Shown here piece after piece: positions 18,601-26,423 of a DNA stretch of 64,000 bases (the stretch's first letter is position 1; each line of letters starts with the position of its first letter). Origin of the DNA: DYKG01 sp964596185 (GTDB taxonomy: Bacteria > Muiribacteriota > Ozemobacteria > Ozemobacterales > Ozemobacteraceae); NCBI GenBank assembly GCA_964596185.1, contig CAZQUE010000012.1:25662-89661 (forward strand). The letters run 5' to 3'. The position numbers were made by a program, and so were the translations under genes. The notes under the pieces are model-generated. The model saw nothing but the letters and a program-made list of their open reading frames with translations, was not told the DNA's origin and did no database searches.

Positions 18601-20509
18601 AAACCTTCCCGAGTTCATAATATCCCTGGGCAAAATTCGGATTGATCTGAATCACTTTTTGATAGAGTCTTATCGATTCTTCTGGTCGGTTTTCAGCAAA
18701 CCTTATTTCGGCCATGTTAAGATAGGCGGGAATATAGGTTTTGTCTTTTTCGGAAGCCTCTTCAAAACATTCGTAGGCTTTTTCAAGATTACCCATTTGA
18801 CTATAGACGTCACCCGATTCGAAATAGGCGCGCGGGTCTTCTGGATCAAGACTGACGACAGATTGGCAAGCCTCAAGGGCGGCCTCAAAAAGCGGTGATG
18901 AGTCCTGAAGAGTTGTCAGATAAGAGTTCTTCAGTCCCCAATATGCCCATTTGAAGTTAGGATCAAGGTTAATCGCCATCTGATAGCCATTGAGGGCTTC
19001 TTCGAGTCTTTCCTCCTGCTTTTCTGGAAGAACAGAGGGTAAGACCTGGCAGGCGTAGGCAAGAGAATAGTGGGCCACTGGATTTTGAAAATCTACCATC
19101 GCCGCATTCTTATACTGCTCAATATATCTACTGTAGAGCGTTTCGGTGTCTTTGCTTTCACTACTGCGAATTTTGTACAAATCGATCTGATTCATTACCG
19201 CCAATGGACTGGAGCGATCTATTTCAAGAGCACGCTGGAAACTTTCAAAGGCGTCGTCATATTGGCGACGCTTGACATAGATTTTACCAAGCTCAATCCA
19301 GGCACCAAGAGCGTTTGCTTCTTTGAAGAAGCGAAGTTTGTTGAAAAGATAGCCTTCCTGGTAGATTTCCTGGGTGCGATTGCGGGAAAGATCTATTACT
19401 TCTTTGAATCTGCTGGTGGCCATTTCAACCATGCCCATCAGCAGATGGATTTTGCCAAGACGATAATGGGCAAAAATATTGGTCGGATTTATTGCCAGGC
19501 CTTGATGATAGAAATCTATCGCCTGGTCGTAACTTGCTTTTTGCTCAAAAATGAAACCGAGTCTAAAATAGGCTGGTGCATAATTGGGATTGATCTTCAG
19601 GGCTTTGGAGTAACTTTCCTGAGCCTTCAGTAGCGCGTCTTCGGCAATCATTGCATGCTCAGCCTGAGATATCAGGTAACATTCACCAAGCTCAAAGCTG
19701 ATACGTGGATCTTCAGGGGTTTTTGCCAGAGCAGCTTTTAACTGTTCAATCGCACCATCATAGTTTCCATCATAAATTAGCAGATCTTTAAGGCCAAGGT
19801 TAGCCCAGATGTTGGCTGGGTTGATCTCTAATGCTCTTTCCATGAGAAGTTTGGCCTCTTTCCGCTCTTCAATGAAGGTTTCATTGTCGCGGGAGTGAAG
19901 GATCAGCAGAATGTTGCCCATTATGCAGTTTGCCATCGATTCGCTTTCGAGCTTGCGCAGCTCTTCACGAAGTTTTTCAATGGTTTGCTTATATCGGGCT
20001 TCACGATCGGGCATGTGTGAATGTAGTGCCCGATACTGAAGAATCAGCCGGATCCATGTTTCTCCATCTTCCGGAGTCTGTTTCAATGCCTGGCGATAAG
20101 ATGAGATTGCTTCGTCGATAATTCCTTTGATTGAGAAAATATCTCCCATCGATTTATGGATGGCAGCATTCTCTGGACCAAGCACCAAAGCTTTTTTGAA
20201 ATCCAGAAGAGCTTTTTCAAGATCGCCTTTGTTTTTTGCTATCTCAGCCTGATTAAGGTAAAGTTGTATTCTTTCTGACTTTTCATCTTCAGAAAAGCTG
20301 TTAACCCGTTCTTTCATCAGAAGCAGGTCATTGTGTTCAGCTAATTTTTTCAGAGAATTGAGGTATTCTCGAGAAGCGCTGCCTATTTCAAGGAAAATAC
20401 ACCTTGATTCATCTGCATGGTAGAACATGCACTGCTCTTGAAGGCATGCACCTTCAAGGCGATTGTCTCCTTTAAGTCTACCCAGAAGGGGGCATATTTC
20501 CTTGGTCAT
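15662..20509 (-). CDS. Giant TPR-repeat protein with an N-terminal four-cysteine head, 1615 residues
   Basis: The first 40 residues carry Cys6, Cys22, Cys27 and Cys37 (C-x15-C-x4-C-x9-C), which could hold a metal or an iron-sulphur cluster. A short helix follows (to about residue 75), and the rest is TPR units of about 34 residues to the acidic end (EEEEED). No signal peptide or membrane helix is visible. The ATG overlaps the ftsK stop as ATGA (20506-20509) and has no clear Shine-Dalgarno of its own, so translation should depend on ftsK. It is a paralogue of the 1535-residue protein encoded next. Function unknown; a multi-protein scaffold is the natural reading of such an array. Confidence 0.88.
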   Translation of the reverse strand: MTKEICPLLGRLKGDNRLEGACLQEQCMFYHADESRCIFLEIGSASREYLNSLKKLAEHNDLLLMKERVNSFSEDEKSERIQLYLNQAEIAKNKGDLEKALLDFKKALVLGPENAAIHKSMGDIFSIKGIIDEAISSYRQALKQTPEDGETWIRLILQYRALHSHMPDREARYKQTIEKLREELRKLESESMANCIMGNILLILHSRDNETFIEERKEAKLLMERALEINPANIWANLGLKDLLIYDGNYDGAIEQLKAALAKTPEDPRISFELGECYLISQAEHAMIAEDALLKAQESYSKALKINPNYAPAYFRLGFIFEQKASYDQAIDFYHQGLAINPTNIFAHYRLGKIHLLMGMVEMATSRFKEVIDLSRNRTQEIYQEGYLFNKLRFFKEANALGAWIELGKIYVKRRQYDDAFESFQRALEIDRSSPLAVMNQIDLYKIRSSESKDTETLYSRYIEQYKNAAMVDFQNPVAHYSLAYACQVLPSVLPEKQEERLEEALNGYQMAINLDPNFKWAYWGLKNSYLTTLQDSSPLFEAALEACQSVVSLDPEDPRAYFESGDVYSQMGNLEKAYECFEEASEKDKTYIPAYLNMAEIRFAENRPEESIRLYQKVIQINPNFAQGYYELGKVYKAINENEKALANLRKAIELDIDYTEAHFAIGQICFDEHQDEIAKIRFSRVIELDQNNVESHYYLGRIFHRGNKFQQAIEEFNQAISLSENPSRVQFDLAKLYIDTSNWTEACSILEKILDQDANYVEAIIEYAKTLEMLDRHNDAEDEYLRAIEIAPENLQAHECLAHLYEATNQIYKAEDEYRKVVAIKPDHVEAQMALAKIYIIRDLHDKALDALHTVVDIRPDIFEAHLELGRIYHHHHALDKSVDSYRNAIRIRPKAPQAHVELANVFLDLERTAAAMEEFKFALEIDPSLTEALTNLGDLYYISEQYPEAGNCYRRLVEMDPQNHSARFRLAETYYHCGQLEKALDEYLKVAEINEERTDALIRLGKIYASLEKWEDAAKFYNRVFETDPQNSIIHLELGKVYDHLNRLTDALREFEAALQHEPNNAEIVTQIGLIHRKQGNLDFAIDKFSRAIDLDGSNPIPHRELAMAYINKGRVDKAIGEFKEALRYEPENILVNIELAKAYASQGIIDEAVEAYRKVIQLDPRNSSAHFELGIIYSTQGQNDNAISEFKTVIGLAPEHKRAHLELGRHLRDIGKIDEAIDEFRKSIHLDHENAVIYYELGDIFYQRNELQDSMQMFTTALELQEDYVDVYQKLGAIHAAFEEWGKAKELFEKAIELEADNYQVYKELGEACENLDDSKGAINAFERALEYRPGDLNIIYRLGAKYKQTENYAGMIELYSKAVEAAPKNALFFFELGEAYRHQGNQSEAASNYEQALNLNENLIECIYALGSIFWENQNYDKMVKLYKKAINRYPTNSRAHFELGKAYYKLLKVSEAIDEFKKVINLDSNHSEVYFELGKLYLDNGMLAEAADSLEKATQITPENGEAFFCLGKAFEGLNNRERAADAFRQAKNQLDENYEILLKVGADYLEKEAYEEALTELKKAAELDEAGYDVYFLLGKVYRGLGRNEEAVKAFEKADQLMEEEEED

Positions 20510-23052
20510 ATCTGAGAATTACTCCTTCCCATGAGAACTCTTCGTTTATTAGATCCGTCCATTGGGCTGACCATTCCATTTTCTTCAAGTTGATCCATAA
20601 TTCTGGCCGCCCTATTATAACCGATTCTAAACTTTCTTTGTAGCATACTGGTAGATGTTTTTTCCTGAGTTTCAAGATATTTTACAATCTTGTCAATCAA
20701 AGCAGAATCTGCATCCTGAACTTCGTTGTCCTGATCATAGTCTTCTTCATCATTATCATCCCGGTCCGGTGCAATGTCGAGATATTCCGGTGCACCCTGA
20801 GATTTTACAAACTCTGTAATGTCCATCAATTCGCGATCGGAAATGAAGGCACCCTGCAGTCTCAAAGGTTTGTTGCGCCCTTTGGGAATGAACAGCATGT
20901 CGCCCTTGCCAAGAAGTTTTTCTGCACCTTTGGCGTCGAGTATAGTTCTGGAGTCTATCGCAGAAGTAACTGAAAATGCAATTCTCGTTGGCAAGTTCGC
21001 TTTGATGACTCCGGTCAAAACATTTACCGACGGCCTCTGGGTCGCGATTATCAAATGAATGCCAACTGCCCTGGCCATTTGTGCAAGACGGCAGATAGAG
21101 CTTTCAACCTCTGCTGATGCAGTCATCATCAGGTCAGCCAATTCGTCGATAATAATTACAATAAATGGCATCGGCTCAAGGTCTGCATCAATTTCCTTTT
21201 TCAGGCGATCGAGTTCTTCATTGAACGTTGAAATTTTCCTGACCCCGCATTCTGCAAGAAGTGTATAGCGTCGCTCCATTTCTTCGACTGCCCACATCAG
21301 GGCTGCCGAAGCCTTTGCTGGATCAGTTACTACCGGGGAAATCAGATGAGGTATGCCATTGTAGGTAGAGAGTTCAACCATTTTGGGGTCGATCATGACG
21401 AACTTGACCTGGTCAGCCCGGGCCTGGTAAAGAATGCTGGCTATGATTGTGTTTACGCACACAGATTTTCCTGAGCCGGTTGATCCAGCGATAAGAAGAT
21501 GGGGCATGTCGGAAAGGTCGGCAAAAACAGGCTTGCCACTAATGGTTACTCCAAGTGCAAGATTGAGTGGAGTAGAATTCTTATTAAATTTTTCATTTTT
21601 TAGAAGATCGTAAAAATACACCGGGGTTGGATTAGTGTTCGGAATCTCGATCCCAAGGGCTGGTTTTCCTGGAATTGGCGCTTCTATTCTTATGGCCTGT
21701 GCAGCCAGAGCCAATGCAATGTCGTCTGCCAGTGAAGTGATTCGAGAAACTTTTACGCCAGGAGCTGGCTTAAGCTCGAATCTTGATACTGCCGGTCCTT
21801 CTACAATGGCAGTAACGCTTGCTTTAATGCCAAATTCGTCGAGCGTTTTTAGTAAAAGGGCCGATCGGTGGCTTAGGTCGGATTGAGATTCCTGGGTATC
21901 CCTGGGGGGAGGAATCTTGAGAAGATCGAGAGGGGGAAGTTGTGATTCGGAATATGGGTTTACGTGTTCTTTCGAATTGTCATATTCGGTTTCGTTGTTT
22001 TTGATCTCTTCATCTATTCGGTTGTCTTCAAGATATACAGTTTCATCATAATCATCTTCCGAATTNNNNNNNNNNNNNNNNNNNNNNNNNNNNNNNNNNN
22101 NNNNNNNNNNNNNNNNNNNNNNNNNNNNNNNNNNNNNNNNNNNNNNNNNNNNNNNNNNNNNNNNNCAGTTGCTTTGCCAGCATTGCGGAGTTGGGATTAT
22201 CGTAGCCTCTTCTTCTTCTAATGATTTTTTATTTTGCTCATTAGATAACTTGGTCTTACCAATGTCTGCATGGCTTGAGTCGTTTTGTTCTTCATCAATC
22301 TGTTTGGGCTTGAAGGAGAGAAGTTTCCCGAATTGTTCTCTGGAGCCATGTTCAGATACTGCCTGCTTAAAATGTGAAAAAACTACTACGGTAAGTCTAG
22401 TAGTGGTTTTGATTGCATCGATAAGCATTGCCAGCATGGTTATGGTTAATTCCCAGGTAAAAAACAGAAGCCTGGTTCCAAGGCCTGCCAATACAACTCC
22501 TGCAGCAAGGACATCTTTATAAAGAATATCCAGGGCAAAAATCAGCGAAGACATTAGCAGAAAAAAGAATAAAATTTTGCTTGGCACTGGGCCGAAAATG
22601 CCTGATGCAAGGCTAAAAGCATTGGTGCCAACTTTTCCGCCCTCAAGACCCAGAAGTCCCAGTCCGAAAATAAGTACTCCCAAGGAGCCCGCTATTCTCC
22701 AGCGTAGATTTTCAAATGGACGTTCCATGAATTTCTGTATTCCCATGAGGGCTATCATTGCCGGCACGATGTATACTCCCATGCCCAGGTGAACCATGGT
22801 GAAATTAATGATGCCGGGGATTTGTGATGAGCTCAGATAATGAATGAGAGAGAGTGAAAAAGCACTGACTCCAATCATTACAAGTCCTACGGCTTCATTG
22901 CGTTGTCTTGAAGATACGTTGAAGGGTAGGGGGGTAGAGTTTCGCCTTGGTTTTGTCGACCTGGGGCTGGCGGGTGAGCTGGCTTTTGGCTTTTTTGCCG
23001 TTCGCCTGCTGGTTATGTTGTTTTCTGGCAGAAGAATTCTTTTGTTGCTCAT
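20506..23052 (-). CDS. ftsK: DNA translocase FtsK/SpoIIIE, interrupted by an assembly gap
   Basis: Membrane-anchored motor that pumps chromosome ends through the closing septum. The N-terminal region has about four membrane helices (for example EAVGLVMIGVSAFSLSLIHY and VHLGMGVYIVPAMIALMG). An acidic linker is cut by 100 N (22066-22165). The motor has Walker A AGSTGSGKS, Walker B FIVIIIDELADLMM, and the following arginine-rich sensor region (IIATQRPSVNVLTGVIKANL). A C-terminal winged-helix gamma domain (DKIVKYLETQEKTSTSMLQR) should read KOPS. The true linker length is unknown because 100 N is a placeholder. The start ATG 23052 has AGGAAG upstream, which overlaps the uppP end. Placed between uppP and the giant TPR genes, with which it appears co-transcribed. 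Confidence 0.95.
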   Translation of the reverse strand: MSNKRILLPENNITSRRTAKKPKASSPASPRSTKPRRNSTPLPFNVSSRQRNEAVGLVMIGVSAFSLSLIHYLSSSQIPGIINFTMVHLGMGVYIVPAMIALMGIQKFMERPFENLRWRIAGSLGVLIFGLGLLGLEGGKVGTNAFSLASGIFGPVPSKILFFFLLMSSLIFALDILYKDVLAAGVVLAGLGTRLLFFTWELTITMLAMLIDAIKTTTRLTVVVFSHFKQAVSEHGSREQFGKLLSFKPKQIDEEQNDSSHADIGKTKLSNEQNKKSLEEEEATIIPTPQCWQSNXXXXXXXXXXXXXXXXXXXXXXXXXXXXXXXXXXNSEDDYDETVYLEDNRIDEEIKNNETEYDNSKEHVNPYSESQLPPLDLLKIPPPRDTQESQSDLSHRSALLLKTLDEFGIKASVTAIVEGPAVSRFELKPAPGVKVSRITSLADDIALALAAQAIRIEAPIPGKPALGIEIPNTNPTPVYFYDLLKNEKFNKNSTPLNLALGVTISGKPVFADLSDMPHLLIAGSTGSGKSVCVNTIIASILYQARADQVKFVMIDPKMVELSTYNGIPHLISPVVTDPAKASAALMWAVEEMERRYTLLAECGVRKISTFNEELDRLKKEIDADLEPMPFIVIIIDELADLMMTASAEVESSICRLAQMARAVGIHLIIATQRPSVNVLTGVIKANLPTRIAFSVTSAIDSRTILDAKGAEKLLGKGDMLFIPKGRNKPLRLQGAFISDRELMDITEFVKSQGAPEYLDIAPDRDDNDEEDYDQDNEVQDADSALIDKIVKYLETQEKTSTSMLQRKFRIGYNRAARIMDQLEENGMVSPMDGSNKRRVLMGRSNSQI
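22066..22165. other. assembly gap inside the ftsK linker
   Basis: A run of exactly 100 N, the usual scaffolder placeholder, so the real length is unknown. The reading frame appears to resume on both sides, but since 100 is not a multiple of three that continuity is partly accidental. The flanking sequence encodes an acidic low-complexity linker, which may contain a repeat that broke assembly. Confidence 0.97.
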
Positions 23053-23053
23053 T

Positions 23054-23857
23054 TTATCTTCCTAGAATTGCAATCAGGCTAATTGTTGAGACCAAAAAAA
23101 GGTAATATGAAAAAATTGAAAGTTTTTGTTTTTTCAGCATAAATACAAGTAGATTGAGGGCCAGGAACCCGGTAATTGCTGATACAGCAGCTCCAACCAA
23201 CAGTTCAATCCCGGAAATCTGTATTTGGCTTGCTCCGTTGATTAGTTTGCGCCCTTCAAGAATTGTAGCTCCACCAACGGCGGGAATCATTAGCAAAAAC
23301 GAAAAGCGTGCGGCTGCCTCAGCATTTAAGCCGCACAGAAGGCTTGTGCCAATAGTTGAGCCGGACCTGGATATGCCAGGGGTAATTGCAAGGCCCTGTG
23401 CTAGTCCGACGATCAAAGCCTTGCCGGTGGTCAGGTGGGCAAGTTCCAGTCCGGTCTGATGGCGTCTGCTGGTTCTTTCTGCAAGAAGTAGAATCAGGCC
23501 GGTTGCAAAAAGAGCGATGCAAACTGCGACTGGATTGGCAAACAGGCTTTCAAATTGCTTCTTGAAAACCAGGCCAAGAACTGCTGTCGGTATACTTGCG
23601 GTTATGATTAATCCAGCCAATTTTCTGTTGGCCGGCTCTTTCCAGCCGGAAACTGTGAAAAATGGCCTTAGATCATGGCGAAAGAAAAAGATGACAGCCA
23701 AAAGCGTTCCGAAGTGAAGGGTTACGTCAATGGCAAGGTTTTCTTCGAAATTGGTGCGACCGGAAAAAAACTGAAAAAGGGTCAGGTGTCCGGAGCTTGA
23801 AACGGGTAAAAATTCGGTTAAACCCTGAATAAGTCCTTGAATAGCAATGTTTAACAT
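23054..23857 (-). CDS. uppP: Undecaprenyl-diphosphatase (UppP/BacA)
   Basis: 267 residues, normal length. It dephosphorylates undecaprenyl pyrophosphate, recycling the lipid carrier for peptidoglycan and other surface polymers. Both active-site signatures are present: GLIQGLTEFLPVSSSGH near the N-terminus (the E/Q-x3-E box) and ITPGISRSGSTIGTSL (the PGxSRSxxT box). Multiple membrane helices cover the rest. AAGGAGG lies just before the ATG. It is first gene of the reverse-strand operon with ftsK and the two TPR genes, and is divergent from efp. BacA activity often contributes to bacitracin tolerance. Confidence 0.95.
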   Translation of the reverse strand: MLNIAIQGLIQGLTEFLPVSSSGHLTLFQFFSGRTNFEENLAIDVTLHFGTLLAVIFFFRHDLRPFFTVSGWKEPANRKLAGLIITASIPTAVLGLVFKKQFESLFANPVAVCIALFATGLILLLAERTSRRHQTGLELAHLTTGKALIVGLAQGLAITPGISRSGSTIGTSLLCGLNAEAAARFSFLLMIPAVGGATILEGRKLINGASQIQISGIELLVGAAVSAITGFLALNLLVFMLKKQKLSIFSYYLFLVSTISLIAILGR

Positions 23858-23905
23858 TGCTGCCTCCTTTTTTCGGCATTACAAATGAGATCTATTCTCT
23901 GTAGT

Positions 23906-23935
23906 TGTATAAGGGTTATCGGTACGGTTGCACAA
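23906..23935 (-). promoter_or_regulatory. candidate promoter of the uppP-ftsK-TPR operon
   Basis: Read on the reverse strand: TTGTGC (23935-23930), an 18-base spacer, TATACA (23911-23906), about 50 bases before the uppP ATG. It is the best match in the 290-base divergent region shared with efp. The remainder of that region is A+T-rich without another recognisable element. Confidence 0.45.
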
Positions 23936-24102
23936 AAGATTTAGCAAAAGCAGTAACGGGTTATCTATTATCAGAATATTGTTTATCGTCTTTCTGTGTT
24001 AAAATTTTGATAATAACTTATTTTTAAAAAATGATAAATCTTGTTTTGATATTTTGATATACTTGTCCCGCCTATTTTTTAATATTTTTATCGTTCAAAA
24101 TA

Positions 24103-24111
24103 TGTTATAAT
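24103..24111 (+). promoter_or_regulatory. extended -10 promoter of efp
   Basis: TGTTATAAT, a perfect extended -10 (TG at 24103-24104, TATAAT at 24106-24111), with A+T-rich upstream DNA but no convincing -35 box. It leaves a leader of about 30 bases with AGGAG at 24132-24136 before the ATG at 24148. Confidence 0.6.
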
Positions 24112-24147
24112 CTGCCGATAAAAATCCAGCCAGGAGAGAACACTATC

Positions 24148-24714
24148 ATGGCAATTACCGCAAATGAACTTAGAAAAGGCATGGTTATCATGTATAATGG
24201 TGATCTTTGTCAGGTCGTAGATGTCGAATTTGTTCGCCCGGGAAACTGGCGTGCAATGGCACAGACCAAATTGCGCAACATCAAAACCGGCGCGATCTTT
24301 CAGCAGCGTTATCAGACTACGGAAAAGGTTGATGAAGCCATTGTTGAAACGCGTTTGATGCAATATCTGTATGCATCCGATAACTTCCTTCATTTCATGG
24401 ATACGCAAACCTATGAACAATTAGAAATGGAGCAGGATGTTGTTGGTGATCAGATAAAATTTCTCAAAGAAGAAATGGAAGTTTATGTGAAGGTTTACGA
24501 TGGTGCTGCAATTGGTGTTGAACTTCCGCCGAGCGTAGAGCTTGAGGTTATCGAAGCTCCACCAAATGTTAAGGGAAATTCAGCGACCAGTGGCGGTAAG
24601 CCTGTTACCTGTGCCGGAGGGCACGTGGTTAATGTGCCGATGTTCATCGAGGCTGGCGAGATTATTAGGGTTGATACCAGAACAGGCGATTATCTCGAAC
24701 GAGCGAAAAAGTAG
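24148..24714 (+). CDS. efp: Translation elongation factor P
   Basis: 188 residues, three-domain EF-P. It relieves ribosomes stalled on proline runs. The N-terminal KOW-like domain begins MAITANELRKGMVIMYNG and the C-terminal OB domains include VELEVIEAPPNVKG and the family signature around VNVPMFIEAGEIIRVDTRTG. The tip loop reads RPGNWRAM: the residue matching the modified E. coli Lys34 is Asn33, with Trp34 and Arg35 following. Lysylation by EpmA/EpmB is therefore not possible at that position, and it is unclear whether Arg35 is modified. Ends with LERAKK. Monocistronic under an extended -10 promoter. Confidence 0.96.
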   Translation: MAITANELRKGMVIMYNGDLCQVVDVEFVRPGNWRAMAQTKLRNIKTGAIFQQRYQTTEKVDEAIVETRLMQYLYASDNFLHFMDTQTYEQLEMEQDVVGDQIKFLKEEMEVYVKVYDGAAIGVELPPSVELEVIEAPPNVKGNSATSGGKPVTCAGGHVVNVPMFIEAGEIIRVDTRTGDYLERAKK

Positions 24715-24769
24715 TTGCGTTTGGGCCTTTTCTGGTCTCGACAAAAGTTTAAGGCTGTCAGAGAAGTTC

Positions 24770-24798
24770 TTGACATTCGTATGACAACTGAATAAAGT
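24770..24798 (+). promoter_or_regulatory. promoter of the K/E/P-rich anchored protein gene
   Basis: Perfect TTGACA (24770-24775), a 17-base spacer and TAAAGT (24793-24798, 4/6). The predicted start lies about 35 bases before the ATG at 24841. Confidence 0.6.
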
Positions 24799-24840
24799 CT
24801 CTGATTGTCTGGAGAATACCAGTTAACACCAGGAAGGGCT

Positions 24841-26139
24841 ATGATAAAATTGATAAAAAAGCAGCAGGGCTTGCCATTTTTGCTTGCTCTGGGTGTCATG
24901 TTTATATTGTCGTCAAGCTTTCTTGCTGTACAGCTCTGGTCCGACGAAGATGGACTAAGGGGAGCTGCTGCGGCTTTGGAGGCTCCGTTGATTCCGCCGA
25001 ATCTTAACGCGCCTACGATTGTACCCCCCCCTGCAGAAAAGCCAGATTCTTCCGTTGAAGAAAAAGTTTCAGAAGAAACAGTTCGCGAATCTGCAAAAGT
25101 AAGTGGTTATGGAGAACAAAAGTCTGTTGAGGCTCCAGTGGTTGAGTCGGCCACGGTAGAAGCTCCGGTAAAACTTGAAAAACCTGAAGAGGCCCTTTTA
25201 AAGCCTGTTGTTGAAGAGCGAACCGTCGTTGTCAGCAAAGCCGAGCCAAAGAAAGCTGAACCCAAAAAGGCCGAGCCAAAGAAAGTTGAACCGAAGAAAG
25301 CTGAGCTGAAGAAGATTGAAGTCGTGGATGAAAAGCCAGAACAGGTTTTAAAGGGACAGCTTGAAGGAAAAAAAGAGGCAGCCAAGCCTTTGCCAGCCAA
25401 GAATGTAAAAGAATCTCCTTCAAATTCGGCGGTAACAAAAGCCGAAAAAGATAGCCGGGAAACCGCCCGGGGCAATGAAAAAGGAATTGGCGGCGTTGAG
25501 GTAGAGCGTCCGATCAAAATTGAGCATAAATCCCCAAGACGGGCTAAGGTGCCCACAGAGATCCCGCCTGAATGGAACTGGTTCCAGACTCCACTAAAGC
25601 TCGAAGTCGATGGTGGCAATGTAGAAATCGTTCCAGCCGTTGAAATCAGGCCCCAGACAAAAAATGCTGCTCCTGCTGTTTCTCGTCAGGTTGCGCCTAT
25701 TAAGAAAGCTGCCCAGGTTGAAAAGGCTGGAAAAGATGATTTGAAAAGAAAGAGAAATGCAGCAAGCGTGAATGCCCAGAAGCCTTTTGAAAAAGCTCTA
25801 TTAAAAATGGCAAAGTTGAAAGAAAAGCGCGTCGAGGTTTCTGTTAAAACGATTTCAAAGAAGACGGAGGTTGTCAGACCAGCTTCTGTTGCTTTAAAAA
25901 GGCTTCAAGACATGCTTCAGCTTATTTGTAAGGATTCTTCAGAATTAGAAGCTGATGTCGAAAATGAAGAGATAACGGTTCTGGAAAATTCGGAAGCTGC
26001 AGAAAACAGTGAATTCGAGGAAGAGCCAAAAACTATAACTCCTTCTTCAGAAGGCGATAAGAGTTATGCTGGTTCGGGCAGTAGCTTCAGCAGGAGGGTG
26101 AATGAGCTGATACGCTCTGGCGAGTGGCTTAGAGACTGA
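24841..26139 (+). CDS. Membrane-anchored K/E/P-rich protein of unknown function
   Basis: About 432 residues from ATG 24841, with AGGAAGG at 24831-24837. An in-frame ATG 36 bases upstream lacks a site and would shift the signal anchor inward. One hydrophobic segment (LPFLLALGVMFILSSSFLAV) near the N-terminus is followed by a long charged region with five-residue PKKAE-type repeats (residues about 133-160). Low-complexity Lys/Glu/Pro/Val sequence makes up most of the rest. The end is more ordered (SVALKRLQDMLQLICKDSSE and FSRRVNELIRSGEWLRD). The plan resembles TonB- or TolA-like periplasm-spanning proteins, but no TonB C-terminal domain is present. Followed by a strong terminator. Confidence 0.7.
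   Translation: MIKLIKKQQGLPFLLALGVMFILSSSFLAVQLWSDEDGLRGAAAALEAPLIPPNLNAPTIVPPPAEKPDSSVEEKVSEETVRESAKVSGYGEQKSVEAPVVESATVEAPVKLEKPEEALLKPVVEERTVVVSKAEPKKAEPKKAEPKKVEPKKAELKKIEVVDEKPEQVLKGQLEGKKEAAKPLPAKNVKESPSNSAVTKAEKDSRETARGNEKGIGGVEVERPIKIEHKSPRRAKVPTEIPPEWNWFQTPLKLEVDGGNVEIVPAVEIRPQTKNAAPAVSRQVAPIKKAAQVEKAGKDDLKRKRNAASVNAQKPFEKALLKMAKLKEKRVEVSVKTISKKTEVVRPASVALKRLQDMLQLICKDSSELEADVENEEITVLENSEAAENSEFEEEPKTITPSSEGDKSYAGSGSSFSRRVNELIRSGEWLRD
25237..25320 (+). repeat. in-frame 15-bp repeats encoding PKKAE units
   Basis: Five to six tandem copies of a degenerate 15-base unit encoding (E/K)-P-K-K-(A/V)-E inside the K/E/P-rich protein. Third-codon positions have diverged, so the array is older than the near-identical 39-bp array at 31700-32100. 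Confidence 0.75.
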
Positions 26140-26155
26140 CTTTTTAAGACTGCTG

Positions 26156-26196
26156 ACCGGGTCGTGACGCCAAATGGCGCTGCGACCCGGTTTTCA
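26156..26196 (+). terminator. strong terminator after the K/E/P-rich protein gene
   Basis: ACCGGGTCG (26156-26164) pairs with CGACCCGGT (26183-26191). An inner CGCC-AAAT-GGCG hairpin extends the stem, and TTTTC follows. It lies 17 bases after the stop codon. Confidence 0.8.
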
Positions 26197-26332
26197 TTTT
26201 AGCTGTTACAAAGTTGGGCAATTTTCTTGATTTTCTCTGGGCCCTTGGCGCGGTTAAGACTAAACTGGGACGGCGTTTTTTAAATAAAGCTTTATTTTTT
26301 AATCTCTGATTTTCTTTTTTAAAAGGAAAATC

Positions 26333-26389
26333 ATGTTTGGATTAACCATAAAAAATAATTTTTTAAAAATAGATGGCGCTGATTTTTAA
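26333..26389 (+). other. possible 18-codon small ORF in an A+T-rich gap
   Basis: The 284-base gap 26140-26423 holds the terminator and then about 140 very A+T-rich bases. These include a palindrome AAATAAAGCTTTATTT near 26282-26297 and a short frame, ATG 26333 to TAA 26389 (MFGLTIKNNFLKIDGADF), with AAAGGAA at a proper distance upstream. It may be a leader peptide for the following zinc-ribbon/psuG pair or chance; there is no independent support. Confidence 0.2.
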
Positions 26390-26423
26390 TCAATGTGAAA
26401 AAATAAAAATATAAATTTAAAAA

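Noticed and set aside
11567..19633. Many long forward-strand frames opposite the giant TPR genes
   Set aside because: They follow the periodicity of the repeats on the coding strand, lack Shine-Dalgarno sites and have Phe/Leu/Cys-rich nonsense composition; they are antisense shadows.
24841..26139. TonB or TolA identity for the K/E/P-rich anchored protein
   Set aside because: The anchor and linker are similar in style but no TonB/TolA C-terminal domain and no ExbBD/TolQR neighbours are seen.
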